64,000 nucleotides of DNA, taken from Isochrysis galbana (lineage: Eukaryota; Haptophyta; Isochrysidales; Isochrysidaceae). The translations under genes and the position numbers were made by a program. Of this stretch, positions 11,190 through 20,317 are shown in pieces. The notes below the pieces were generated by a model. The model saw only the letters and a program-made list of their open reading frames with translations. It had not been told where the DNA came from and did no database searches. Numbering within the stretch: the first letter of the stretch is position 1; the number at the start of each line of letters is the position of its first letter. The stretch lies in the NCBI GenBank assembly GCA_018136815.1, contig CM030932.1, positions 8,866,001 to 8,930,000 of the forward strand. Reading direction: 5' to 3'.

Positions 11190-11415
11190 CGCGTGGGCCT
11201 TACTTAGGGGGGGCTGTGGCTGTGGGACATTGGGCCCCGCGCTTCGTGCGGCCCGCGCCTTGTAGGTAGGGGTGCTGGGCCAGAATGATGATTGCCCAGC
11301 CCCTGCCAGAGGGCAGGGGCTGATGTTGGTTGTACGGGCCCACCCCGGGGGGTGTCCGCAATGGAGGGAGGGGGGCGCGAAGCCCCCATTGATTGACCCC
11401 CACTTATAAAAGTAA
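11190..11415. repeat. Dispersed repeat family C, copy 1
   Basis: Contains GGGCAGGGGCTGATGTTGG, GGGCCCACC and a TTGACCCCCACTTATAAA end. The reverse complement of 15470-15580 matches it closely, and a related G-rich piece occurs around 28990-29060. It looks like a mobile-element end, with no coding capacity seen. Confidence 0.7.
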
Positions 11416-11853
11416 GTTGTGTTCGTGCTCCATATACCATAGAGAGCGGCCTTGTTTGTGGCCTTGGCGTACTTGTTAGTGCAAGGCTAGTGGCAGTAGC
11501 GGCACTAACGCTCATGAATTAATAAATCAAAAGACTAACACAGAGCCGCGCATGCGGTACATGCGTGGCGCTAAAAGCGTTATGTGAATGTCGTATGGGG
11601 TGCTACTCTACTCGAGTGGGACAGTTGGCTATTGACCACCTCACTTAAGCATCTATGTCTATGACGACCCTCTTTGATATTTGATTGATCGCCTCCCCTT
11701 CAAATCTTCTTTGGAAATGTGCTTGCGTTCGACTAGACGCAGGTACTGCAGACCTGAATTGCGGCTGTGCATGCCCGATCCTACTGGTGCTTTGATCTCG
11801 CAAATCTCATTGCCGCATCGCCCGCCACCCATACTCACATCGGCATGGCCCTT
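11416..11853. other. Intergenic, 3' side of the four-TM gene
   Basis: Nothing recognisable apart from the presumed 3'UTR of the minus-strand gene. No clear polyadenylation hexamer was identified. Confidence 0.4.
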
Positions 11854-12714
11854 TCAGCCTTGTTGGGTGAGATGGGCATTGTTTTTGAAAGGGTTCTCGG
11901 ATGCATCGGTAGGTGCATCGGCAGGCGCATCGACAGGCGTAGCCTTCTCCTTAGACTCACCAAAGGGATTGGCTGTAGCGGAGGACCCCACTGGCGCGTC
12001 GTCCGGACCACTGCCCTGCGCTATTTCGACTGTTACACCATCTACATCCTTCTTAGCATCCAGTGAGGCGCCAGAATTGTCCTTGCTTTCGGCGGGTTCG
12101 CGCGCTTGCATCTCGCGCCTGCAGAGGAGTACACTCTCCATCACGGTCAGGATACAGGCAACAAAGCCGAATGCTCCGGCTGCGAACAGCACGTGTATGT
12201 TGCCGCTCAGCTTTACTCGGACGCTTTTGCCCTCCATTTCACGGACATCTCCGTAGTAATCAACAAAGTACTGCCCAACGATTGCGACAGCGAGCAGGAC
12301 CAGGGCCGTGACGAAGAGGAGGAAGACGAGCGCAAAAGCCATCCCTGCCACCACGCCGTCATTGAACGAATGCGACAGGCCGCAAGCGCCTCCACGGCAG
12401 CGGGCGAGTAAGAGGAAGATTGAGTGCATGATGATTGCTACGATGGACAACACGGTCGAGGTGGGAACGAGCATGCCGATGAGCCTCTTATCGAAGCATC
12501 CAACATCATTGCCGTCTATCGCGGCCTGGACTGTCGCCTCCGCCGAGCTCAGCCCGCAGAAGTGGATCGGGCAGTAGATGGTGCTCTCACTCAGTTGTTG
12601 GCAGCCATCGCGGAAGAGCTGCTGCGAGACCACGATGCTCACCACGCCGAGGACGGCGAATGTCAGGTAAAAGAGGCCGGTGGCGGTGTGCGCGCCGTCG
12701 ATGCACCGTCCCAT
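11854..12714 (-). CDS. Four-transmembrane protein with C-terminal NPF motifs, 286 aa
   Basis: The start chosen is the ATG at 12714 (MGRCIDGAHTATGLFYLTF). The frame is open 41 codons further upstream, but that part is low complexity. Four hydrophobic segments are clear: about residues 11-33, 75-104, 117-150 and 170-198. A first loop between TM1 and TM2 holds several cysteines (DGC, YCPIHFC, CFDKR). This topology with a Cys-containing first loop resembles tetraspanin, claudin or SUR7-type proteins, but no CCG signature is present, so no family name is given. The hydrophilic tail of about 85 residues contains two NPF motifs (NPFGESK and NPFKNN), known ligands of EH domains in endocytic adaptors. 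A plasma-membrane or endosomal protein is inferred. GA/CT-rich sequence lies upstream (12905-13215). Confidence 0.75.
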   Translation of the reverse strand: MGRCIDGAHTATGLFYLTFAVLGVVSIVVSQQLFRDGCQQLSESTIYCPIHFCGLSSAEATVQAAIDGNDVGCFDKRLIGMLVPTSTVLSIVAIIMHSIFLLLARCRGGACGLSHSFNDGVVAGMAFALVFLLFVTALVLLAVAIVGQYFVDYYGDVREMEGKSVRVKLSGNIHVLFAAGAFGFVACILTVMESVLLCRREMQAREPAESKDNSGASLDAKKDVDGVTVEIAQGSGPDDAPVGSSATANPFGESKEKATPVDAPADAPTDASENPFKNNAHLTQQG

Positions 12715-12904
12715 ATCGCCGCGCGCGGCCGCGGGAGCGAGAGACGGCGAGGAGCAGGCGGGAAGCAGCGGGCGAGGGGTGGTTCGAGAGGAGCCGCGGA
12801 GGAAAGGGGAAAGGATGCAGGGAGATGGCCCTTTCATTTCTCGTAGAGAACGGGATACGAGGGTATTAGGAGCTCCTTTCTTCCGATTCCTTCCCTCGCC
12901 CCTC

Positions 12905-13215
12905 CGCCTTCCACTCCCCCCCCCCCCCGCCTCCCTCTCTTGTTTCTCCTCTCTCTGTCTTCCTCTCCTCTCTCATCGTCATCTCTCCTAGATGCGACAA
13001 GAGAATATATCTCACCGTCTCATGTAGACGACCCTCCTCCTCCTCCGGCACACCCTCGGGGGCCGAGACGACGACGACCACGACCGAGTAGAGCGCTACA
13101 AGGGTACTCCGAGAAGAGACTACTCGTGGGCGACGAACGAGTGGGGGACTTGGTCGAGTGAGAGAGAGAGAGAAGGGACGAGAGAGAGAGAGACTCTCTC
13201 TCTCGAGGAGAGAAT
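12905..13215. promoter_or_regulatory. GA/CT-rich tract between divergent genes
   Basis: CT-rich (12930-12985) and GAGAGA-rich (13160-13210) runs lie upstream of the minus-strand four-TM gene and about 0.8 kb upstream of the plus-strand oxygenase. They resemble the tracts before the other genes. A promoter role is inferred from position only. Confidence 0.35.
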
Positions 13216-13639
13216 TGATGAGGCGGGGGAGTGTGGACGGACGGACGGCGGGGAGGGAAGGAGAGTGAAAATAGAGAGTGAGTGGCCGCTCTGCCCAGGC
13301 GCGGGCCCGTCCATCTCCTAGCCGGAGCACAAGGAGGGGGTCTACTGTCTACTTGGTCTACTGCTCCGTAGCACTACTCTTTCGGAAGGAGATGGCCCCG
13401 CCAAGCCAGACTCGGAGTAGTGTAGCCCTCCCTTGCTCGATGCTGGATGGCCAGATGGCCATGGGGAACGACATGGGGATTGGGGATGGCCGGCGGCACC
13501 CTTTGCCATGGGTTCATTGTAGAAGTACATGTTTCAAGGTTTAGAGCATGTACAAAAAACATGCTGGATGAGGAGCTGACACGTAGAAGTAGCCAGTAGC
13601 CAGAAGTACTTTATGTAGCCTCCACTCTCGAGGCTGCCG

Positions 13640-13700
13640 CTCCTAGATGGGAAAAACAGAGGGAGGGGGGGGCGTCCAAAAACAGTAAAAACACGAGGAG
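13640..13700. repeat. CTGTTTTT-type dispersed palindromic repeat, copy 1
   Basis: Carries CTAGATGGGAAAAACAG and a second AAAAACAGTAAAAAC block. Related copies lie at 19140-19250 and 57020-57125, where CTGTTTTTCCCATCTAG is in the opposite orientation. It looks like a small foldback/MITE family. Boundaries are uncertain. Confidence 0.55.
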
Positions 13701-13991
13701 GGGGAAGACGTCGGCGCAGCTGGCGCATCTAGCGATCGCGGAGAGTCCTGTGGGGAAGGAAAAGTGGGGGGTGAGTCAAATTTCAGGCTCGCTTGGGGGA
13801 GAGGGTCTCGCATACGACCTGCGATGATTCTCGGTAGCATTTTCTAGCGTCTTCAGGGTCCAATTTTTCAATTTTTGCATCCCAATTTTCTCTCGGGGGT
13901 CGTATGCGTCGACATTTATTTTTCACATAGAAATAGGAAACTTCAGCTCGAGCGAAGCTGCTGGCCGTCCTCGCCTCAGACGGTGTGCACG

Positions 13992-15248
13992 ATGAGGCGC
14001 GCGTCGTCGTCCCTCGTCTCGCTGGGCGGGCGGAGAGCGATTCGCGGCATTGCGAGCTCTGGTGCGTTCCCCACGACGCCGTGCGGCCTACATCCGCTCA
14101 TCGATGTAACTCCCCTCCTCGAGCCAGCCTCAGATTGCTTGCGCTCCGCTACCGCTGAGCACATGGGAGCCGCGCTGCGCCAGGTCGGCTGGTTCTATGC
14201 AGCAGGTGTGTCAGTGCTGCCCTCGGAGTACATTCGCGACATCTACGCGTATCTCGCGCTGGCTCATGCTCTGCCTGTCGATGTGAAGTACAAGTACCGC
14301 CAGCGTGCGGGCCTCGGAAGCTACTCGGGGCCAGACGTTGGCGAACCAGAGCTCGCCTATGATGGCAGCCCTTCAAGAGCGACAGTCCGTGGATGGGACT
14401 ACTCACGAAGCCGCTTTAGCTTAGGTGTCGGCGAGGGCACGCCGCTGGCAGATCGATATCCGCCTCCGCACGTGTTATCGCCACCTTTTGTGGACACCAT
14501 GGATGAGCTGTACGAACGACAAGACAAACTAGGTCGAGCTCTTATGTCAGGTTTGGAGCAGGCTCTACAGCTTCCGAAGGACGCATTGTTGAGCCAGTTC
14601 GACGGTGGGGATTTTGGTACGATCCGATTGCTGCACTATCCGGCTGCGGAGTCACCGCCGCCTGAGCTGTCACGAGGAACGAGCACGCATCTCACGAATG
14701 GGATCAGCCCTCATACCGACTTTGAAGTCTTCACGTTAATGCATCAAGATGCCCCTGGCTTGCAATTCATGCGTCGCGCTCCTGATGGAGCCCGACACCA
14801 CTTGGAGTGGACCGACGCACCGGTGAGATCCTTTTTCGCCTGCCGCTCCGTCCTGACTGCCTGCTCGGTTCCGAACTTTTGAACCTCTGGATTTGTTACC
14901 TTCGACACTTCCTTGTAGGTGCGGCCCGAGGAGTTTGTGGTCACAGTTGGGGATTGCCTTGAAAGACTAACCAACGGTGAGCTGCTGGCAACTCCTCATC
15001 GTGTGTTATACGAGCCTCGACGCCAGCGCAATTCCATCGTCCGCTTCAACGCCTTCCGCCCGGAGGCGGTGGTGCGCCCGATGGCACAGTTCGTGTCGGC
15101 ATCAAGGCCGCCGGCATATTCTCCTGTCACGATGGCTACACACATGGAGACAACCATGCGAAATTTGGCCAACGGTGTGGGATCATGGGACTCTGCAACA
15201 CAGCGTTCAATTTCGGCTACATTCGACTATTCTGATCTTGGGGTCTAG
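13992..15248 (+). CDS. 2-oxoglutarate/Fe(II)-dependent dioxygenase, isopenicillin N synthase-like
   Basis: Two exons: 13992-14822 and 14919-15248, with intron 14823-14918 (GT...AG, phase 0). The product is 386 aa. The fold family is shown by the iron-binding triad H241-x-D243 (GISPHTDFEVFTLM) and H304 (LLATPHRVL), the 2-oxoglutarate-binding R314-x-S316 (RNSIVRF) and the usual GDCLERLTNGE turn before the distal His. Only the splice joins WTDAP to VRPEEFVVTVGD, giving the unbroken family core. The start is the first ATG before the homologous region. The N-terminus (MRRASSSLVSLGGRRAIRG) is Arg/Ser-rich without acidic residues, consistent with a mitochondrial or plastid transit peptide. The oxygenase class (hydroxylation, oxidation or ring closure of a small molecule) is clear. 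The substrate cannot be told from sequence. Confidence 0.92.
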
Positions 15249-15830
15249 GGTGGCATATCGCCGAATGCCGTGTGATTACGCTGCCACTGTGATTGCTTTC
15301 ATCGGAGAACTTCCCGGTTTCACTCTTGCAACACCACTCCCAACACCGCCCCCAGAGAGTTTGCTCTAAAGTACCGTTTGCTACATTTAAAAAAACATCT
15401 GAAGTTTCTGGGCCAACACCTACTACGGACTTGGTATCCGCTACCTCTTCACTGACACCGCATAAACCTACATTTATAAGTAGGGGTCAATGAGGGCCTC
15501 GCGGCCCCCTCCCTCAATCGCAGACACCCCCTAGGTGGGCCTGCAAAACCATCCTCAGCCCCTGCCTTTAAGGCAGGGTGTGAACAGTCAACACATCTCT
15601 CCGGACACTCAGGAGACGCGCGCCGCGCGCCGCACGCCGCACGCATTCGCATTCGTCTGCAATGAGACCAAAACCAAAAGCGTTCAATTATCCCCATCCC
15701 TGCTACTAACACCTTTCGTTGTCACCTGGAGGTTACTTGACACTTCACATGTTGAAACCCATACGTGGTCTGACTCCATTCACTCGATTTGGGGCAGGGT
15801 CGATATCTCGTTAAAATCACGATCCACGTC
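15249..15830. repeat. Repeat C (inverted) and repeat B copies
   Basis: 15470-15580 is the reverse complement of family C at 11310-11415, and 15660-15830 is a copy of family B at 839-1015. Between the oxygenase stop and these repeats no gene was recognised. Confidence 0.7.
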
Positions 15831-15952
15831 TCACACACAGCACCAAGTAGACTGTGCAAATCTGATGGGTGTATGTCCATACCAAAGAGCACCGACCGCG
15901 TAAAAACAGACAACAAGTTTCGTCACACGTCTATAGGGAGGGGACGAGGAAG

Positions 15953-16056
15953 GGTGAGCAGTTCCCTGCAGTTGAGCAGTTCTTTGCAGTTGAGCAGTTC
16001 TTTGCAGTTGAGCAGTTCTTTGCAGTTGAGCAATTCTTTGCAGTTGAGCAGTTCCC
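15953..16056. repeat. 18-bp tandem repeat, six copies
   Basis: Unit GTTGAGCAGTTCTTTGCA repeated about six times with minor changes. It lies 100 bp upstream of the ankyrin-like frame. Confidence 0.95.
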
Positions 16057-16162
16057 TGAAGCCCCCCCCGCCCCCCCCCCCCTGCCGCCCACCCTTACCA
16101 GCCCCCCTCTCCCTTCACAGCCCTCCTCTCCCCTGTCGCCCTCCCCGCGTACCAAAATCGCG

Positions 16163-16591
16163 ATGGACTCCTCTTCTTTGAAGCGTCCTAAGGAACCAGA
16201 CGAAGAGACCCGTCAAGTGTCACCTCACCTGTCTGCACGTCGCAACGGGAAGCTTCTATGGGAGTATTGCACTACGAATCAATTCCCACCTATAGAGGAC
16301 TTGGGTCAAGACATCGACTTCATGTATGTAGATGATTGCCATCAGACCAATTCACTGATGGAGGCATCCTCTCGCGGGCATTTCTGGTGCGTAAAGAATA
16401 CATTGGAGTTGTTCAAGGATCGGCAGAAGAGTGTATCTGCATTGGTGACGTTTGTCAACCAGGTTGGAGCTGCTACCCAAAAGCAGACAGCCCTTATCAT
16501 GGCTGCCAAGCGAGGGCATGCTCATATTGTGGTTGAACAACTAAGTTTATACTTAGACGCGATGGAGCGAAAGGCACTAAGATTTTTTTAA
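16163..16591 (+). CDS. Ankyrin-repeat-like protein, probably truncated
   Basis: ATG-to-TAA frame of 142 codons beginning MDSSSLKRPKEPDEETRQ. It contains two ankyrin-like helices-and-loop units: QTNSLMEASSRGHFWCVKNTL and KQTALIMAAKRGHAHIVVEQL, the second with the T-A-L-x-x-A-A-x-x-G-H pattern of the family. Ankyrin repeats mediate protein-protein contacts, so no specific function can be given. The frame ends 30 bp before a 100-N gap, and the 3' end of a hAT transposon lies just beyond it. The natural gene was therefore probably longer and was cut by transposon insertion or by the gap. CT-rich sequence lies upstream at 16060-16140. Confidence 0.55.
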   Translation: MDSSSLKRPKEPDEETRQVSPHLSARRNGKLLWEYCTTNQFPPIEDLGQDIDFMYVDDCHQTNSLMEASSRGHFWCVKNTLELFKDRQKSVSALVTFVNQVGAATQKQTALIMAAKRGHAHIVVEQLSLYLDAMERKALRFF

Positions 16592-16621
16592 TGACAATGT
16601 GTGTATGAAAGGCGAAAGGCG

Positions 16622-16721
16622 NNNNNNNNNNNNNNNNNNNNNNNNNNNNNNNNNNNNNNNNNNNNNNNNNNNNNNNNNNNNNNNNNNNNNNNNNNNNNNN
16701 NNNNNNNNNNNNNNNNNNNNN
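16622..16721. other. Assembly gap, 100 N
   Basis: Exactly 100 N, a conventional placeholder, so the real distance is unknown. Confidence 0.99.
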
Positions 16722-16780
16722 GCGTACGTACGTAGTTGGTTATGTGTTATGTGTTATTATGTGTGTTGCGTTTTTTTTGG

Positions 16781-16943
16781 TCTCCTAAGTAAGGTAAACG
16801 TGTTGCGGATGTACCTGCGGCTACTTTCGGGACGACAAATTGTGAGAAGTTTCACGAGAAGTTTGGGTAGTCCGCTACAAGATTCCCGCAAGTTTGGCCG
16901 AGAAGTTTGGGCAAGTTTTGCTAGAAGTATTGACCTGGCCCTA
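16781..16943. mobile_element. Right end of a hAT element (copy of the 51463-54940 family)
   Basis: Ends with AGTATTGACCTGGCCCTA and carries repeated CAAGTTTGG/GAAGTTTGG subterminal motifs. It aligns with 54781-54940, the right end of the complete hAT element, with moderate divergence. No left end (TAGGGCCAGG...) was found upstream, so the rest is either in the N gap or deleted. Confidence 0.85.
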
Positions 16944-17373
16944 TGATGCATGTGGTAGGGTGCGCTGAGGAGAACGTAAGGGAAATGCAATGAGGGGTTG
17001 GGCCCTTGCACCTGTGTGTTAAATCAACTTCCAATTCCTTTCTTGTTCCTAGTCGACCGCGACACGCGATGCATACGACGTACGACATACGCCAAGGCAC
17101 ACATGTTCGGGTTATGGCATAACTTATACTACTAACCGTTATGGCTCAGGACCCCCACTCCCCCTTTTGGGAGGGAAAGATGCACCTCTGATTGTCATAG
17201 TGCGATGAAACAAAATGATGGATGTTGATGCGTGTTCTTCCGTGCGTCGCTGTCAATCTACGATGTATAAATATATGCTAGATTTAGTCTCATCCCTGTC
17301 CCCATTTTTGTGCTACATTCACTTTCATGATTGGTGAATACAAACAAGTACCACTGGTTGGTGATCCTCGCTT
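16944..17373. other. Intergenic, no gene recognised
   Basis: Moderate GC, no coding frame of note. It probably includes the 3'UTR of the minus-strand coiled-coil gene. Confidence 0.4.
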
Positions 17374-18096
17374 CTACGGACATTGCCATTGCACAGGGGA
17401 CTTATGCGCACGGCCAATACTCCAACGACCACGCTCGGCTTCTGAACGTGTTGCCACAGGCGAGGAGGTGACTGACCGAGAGCGATTAATGAGATCTGCC
17501 GCATGCCGGCTTGCAATACCCGATAACACTCGATTCTGCATCTCGACCTCGAAGTGAAGCTCACGCCGCAGGCGCTCTCTCCATCGAAGGGCACGATGTG
17601 CGTTGGAGTTTAAATTCTTGGGTGACCCGTCCACAGAAATCCCAGAACATAGGCGCTGCGAGCCGAGGTGGATGGGTGGACTCTGAAACGAAGTCGACGC
17701 AAAGGTCTCTCCTTTATCACCTGCAGTCTGGCCGGGCTCAACATCATGGAGCTCGGTGTCGAGCATGCCAACAGCTTCCGCGCATAGCTTTCTTAGGGAG
17801 TGCCTGGACGTACGCAGCTGTACGATCTGATGCTGGGCCTCGTGCCACATCGTTCGCAGAGACTCAAGCTCGTCGCGAGCCTCACTCAGTTGGGAACGCA
17901 GCTCTCGGATAGTGGTCTGCTGCTTCGACACAAGCTCGATCGTGCGGCGTGCAGCTTTCTCGACCACCTCGATGACCTCGTCGCCAACGTCTCCTTCTCG
18001 CGGTCCAGCTTGCTGCTGATGCTCCATCCGTCCGCCCTCCTGTTTTCCCGCGCTCGCGCACCTCTCCTGCTGATACTGCGGGAGAAGTGGAGACAA
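17374..18096 (-). CDS. Coiled-coil protein, 240 aa
   Basis: Uninterrupted minus-strand frame starting MSPLLPQYQQERC; an alternative ATG lies at 18027 (MEHQQQAGPREG). Residues about 38-108 form a continuous heptad-like helix (VIEVVEKAARRTIELVSKQ, then TIRELRSQLSEARDELESL) typical of a parallel coiled coil. The remainder is Ser/Arg-rich and basic. No catalytic motif or membrane segment was seen. A structural or scaffolding role is possible. Further exons upstream cannot be excluded, because the sequence 18180-18230 is also open in another minus-strand frame. Confidence 0.5.
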   Translation of the reverse strand: MSPLLPQYQQERCASAGKQEGGRMEHQQQAGPREGDVGDEVIEVVEKAARRTIELVSKQQTTIRELRSQLSEARDELESLRTMWHEAQHQIVQLRTSRHSLRKLCAEAVGMLDTELHDVEPGQTAGDKGETFASTSFQSPPIHLGSQRLCSGISVDGSPKNLNSNAHRALRWRERLRRELHFEVEMQNRVLSGIASRHAADLINRSRSVTSSPVATRSEAERGRWSIGRAHKSPVQWQCP

Positions 18097-18230
18097 CCAC
18101 GGCCGGAGCTCCTCTCATCAAAAATAAAACCAGAGACCCAGCGAGGTGGACTTTGTAGCCCAATCTGAGGCACAATAAGAGGAATGGAAGAAGAGGCAGA
18201 GGAGGATGCATTGGACACACTCATGCTCAA

Positions 18231-19680
18231 CGGGGTGCCGGATGACGGAGGGGAATGAGGCTGATCTTTCTTGTAGTCTTTCTTATGTGTTAGAGTATGT
18301 GTATGTGTGTTTTGCTTGTGCTGTTGCGTAGCAGCTGGGTGGCGCGTGTTCGTGCTGTCGGTGTCGGTGCGCCAAGTCGTCTTTTACTTTTTACTTATAG
18401 GTGACTCCTACTCATGTTGGGGGGCAGAGATGGGTGGATATGCACTGCTCTCGCCTATTAGGATCTTGCCTTTGTTCTTACATGCTGTATGTTGTGAGAA
18501 GCTGAAGCTAGTTTCAAAAACATCCGTTTTTTTTTGGCCGAGTTGGACGGCCCTAACAACGGCCCAGACTCTAGACTCTAGGGCGGTCAAACGGGCCATT
18601 TTAATAACCACTAATAAGGCAGTCAAACAGTGATTTACAACTACTAACATGTGTCATGTGGGGGGGGGGGGCTGCATCTCCGAACCCCAAGAAAAATATT
18701 CGTCCTGCTGTGGGGGGCTCACCTGCCGCCACGCGCCACAAAACAACACGGTGCGAAGTGCGAAGTGCGAAGTGCCGGGGGGAGGCGAGCCACTCACCAC
18801 TCACGAGAACTTTTATTTTCATATTTATTGAACATAGGGTGGTCAAACACTGCTATTCTCTATTTTAACCTCTAAGGGCTAAGGCCCCCGCGCGCGGAAC
18901 GCCTCCGCCTCCGCTCATCCGCCTCCGCGTCCTGCGTCCTACGCATACGTAGGGCGCCGCCGCCGCTGCCCCCTCCCCTCCCCTCGGCCGATGGCGAGCC
19001 GCTATCGGTGTTCAACCCCAAGCCCACGCACGCGTCGCGATCCGCGCGCATGCTGGTGGTGGTGGCCGCGGTCCCGCGTCCCGCGCGCACGCCGCGCTCG
19101 CGCGCGCCGCGCGCGGGCGGCCCCCAGCCCCAGCCCCGCTCTAAAAAAACAGTGGCAAAAACGGAGGGCGTTTGAAAAACAGTGAAAATCACTGTTTTTG
19201 GCCTCCGAAAAAAAACACTGTTTCTGTCTTTCACATCTAGGAGCCTGCAAGCAAGGAGGGAACATAGAAACGCAAACAACTTCTAAAACAAAAAGGTCGA
19301 TCGCGGATGCGACACCTCCCTGGCCGCCTTCTCGGGCTCCTCCCTCGTGTCAGTGCCGTCCATGCCCACAGGGGGGGGGGGGTGCTGCGCGCCTGCCGCT
19401 CCGAACCGCTCCCCGATCCCACCAGACCCCGCACCCGCACCCCTTCGCGCCACCGTCCTACCACCTTAATATTAATATCTGCTTATTAGTTGTCTTTGGC
19501 CAAATCCCAATGATCTTCCATGCAGATAGTGTGCTACCCCAATGATCTTCAATACAGATAGCACAAAAGCAAAAGGCGGGGCAAATAGACAACAGACAAC
19601 TATGGACATGGTTGTCTAAGATATTCCACGCCTTATAGCCAAGGGCTTGGTTGGTTGGCGACGGCCCGACGCCAAGTCTA
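18231..19680. other. Intergenic repeats
   Basis: Contains a GGCGGTCAAAC motif at about 18583 that recurs at 61768 (GTGGTCAAACA at 18840 is similar), a CGAAGTGCGAAGTGC short tandem repeat at about 18755, the CTGTTTTT-type repeat copy 2 at 19140-19250, and GC-rich sequence at 18890-19130. No gene was recognised. Confidence 0.45.
19140..19250. repeat. CTGTTTTT-type palindromic repeat, copy 2
   Basis: Contains AAAAACAGTGAAAATCACTG as an internal palindrome with flanking AAACAGTGG and CACTGTTTCTG, ending in CACATCTAGGAG. Related to 13640-13700 and 57020-57125. Confidence 0.6.
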
Positions 19681-19969
19681 CCAGTAAAGAAGCTGGCCCT
19701 CCCTCGCTCGCTCCTCGGCCATCCATCCATCCATCCACTCGCCCCGCCCCCCTTCTCCTCCCCGCCGTAGAGGAAGCCGTGCGAGTAGAAGAGTAGCTCT
19801 AGAGTACTCTTTTCGTTTGCTCGACGACGAGAAGAACCACCGCGCTCCCCTCTCGGTGGGCGCGAGGGAGTACTCTACCACTGAGTAGGAGTACTGATAT
19901 ATATGGCCCAGCTAGAAAGAGCTGTTCCTTTGAGAGGAGGGAGAAGAGAGAATTGGAGAAACCGACGAG

Positions 19970-20290
19970 GAGAGAGAGAGAGAGAGGGAGGACTCTCGCT
20001 CTCCCTCCCTCCCTCCCCCCTCCCCCCCCCCCCCCCCCGCCCCGCCCCGCCCCCCCTCCCCCCGCCCCCCGCCGCCTCCCCCCCCGGCCGCCGCGCCGGC
20101 GGCCGCCTCCTCCCGACGCTCTCGCCTCGCTCTCGCCCCCTCCCTTCCCCTCTTCTCTCCCTATCCCCCCTTATCTAACGTATTACTTCCATAATCTCCC
20201 TCGGTCCTTCCCCCTCCCTCTCCCCTCTCTTCCCCCTCGCCCTCCCCCCCTTTCCCCCCGTCCCCCCCGCCTCGCCCTCACGCTTGCCTG
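19970..20290. promoter_or_regulatory. GCN2: GA then CT/C-rich tract upstream of GCN2
   Basis: A GAGAGA run (19970-19988) is followed by some 300 bp of almost pure pyrimidine on the plus strand, ending 30 bp before the GCN2 ATG. The same arrangement precedes the other confident genes. A core promoter or 5'UTR role is inferred. Confidence 0.4.
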
Positions 20291-20317
20291 CCCCCCTTTC
20301 TTACCCCCTCCTGCCTC

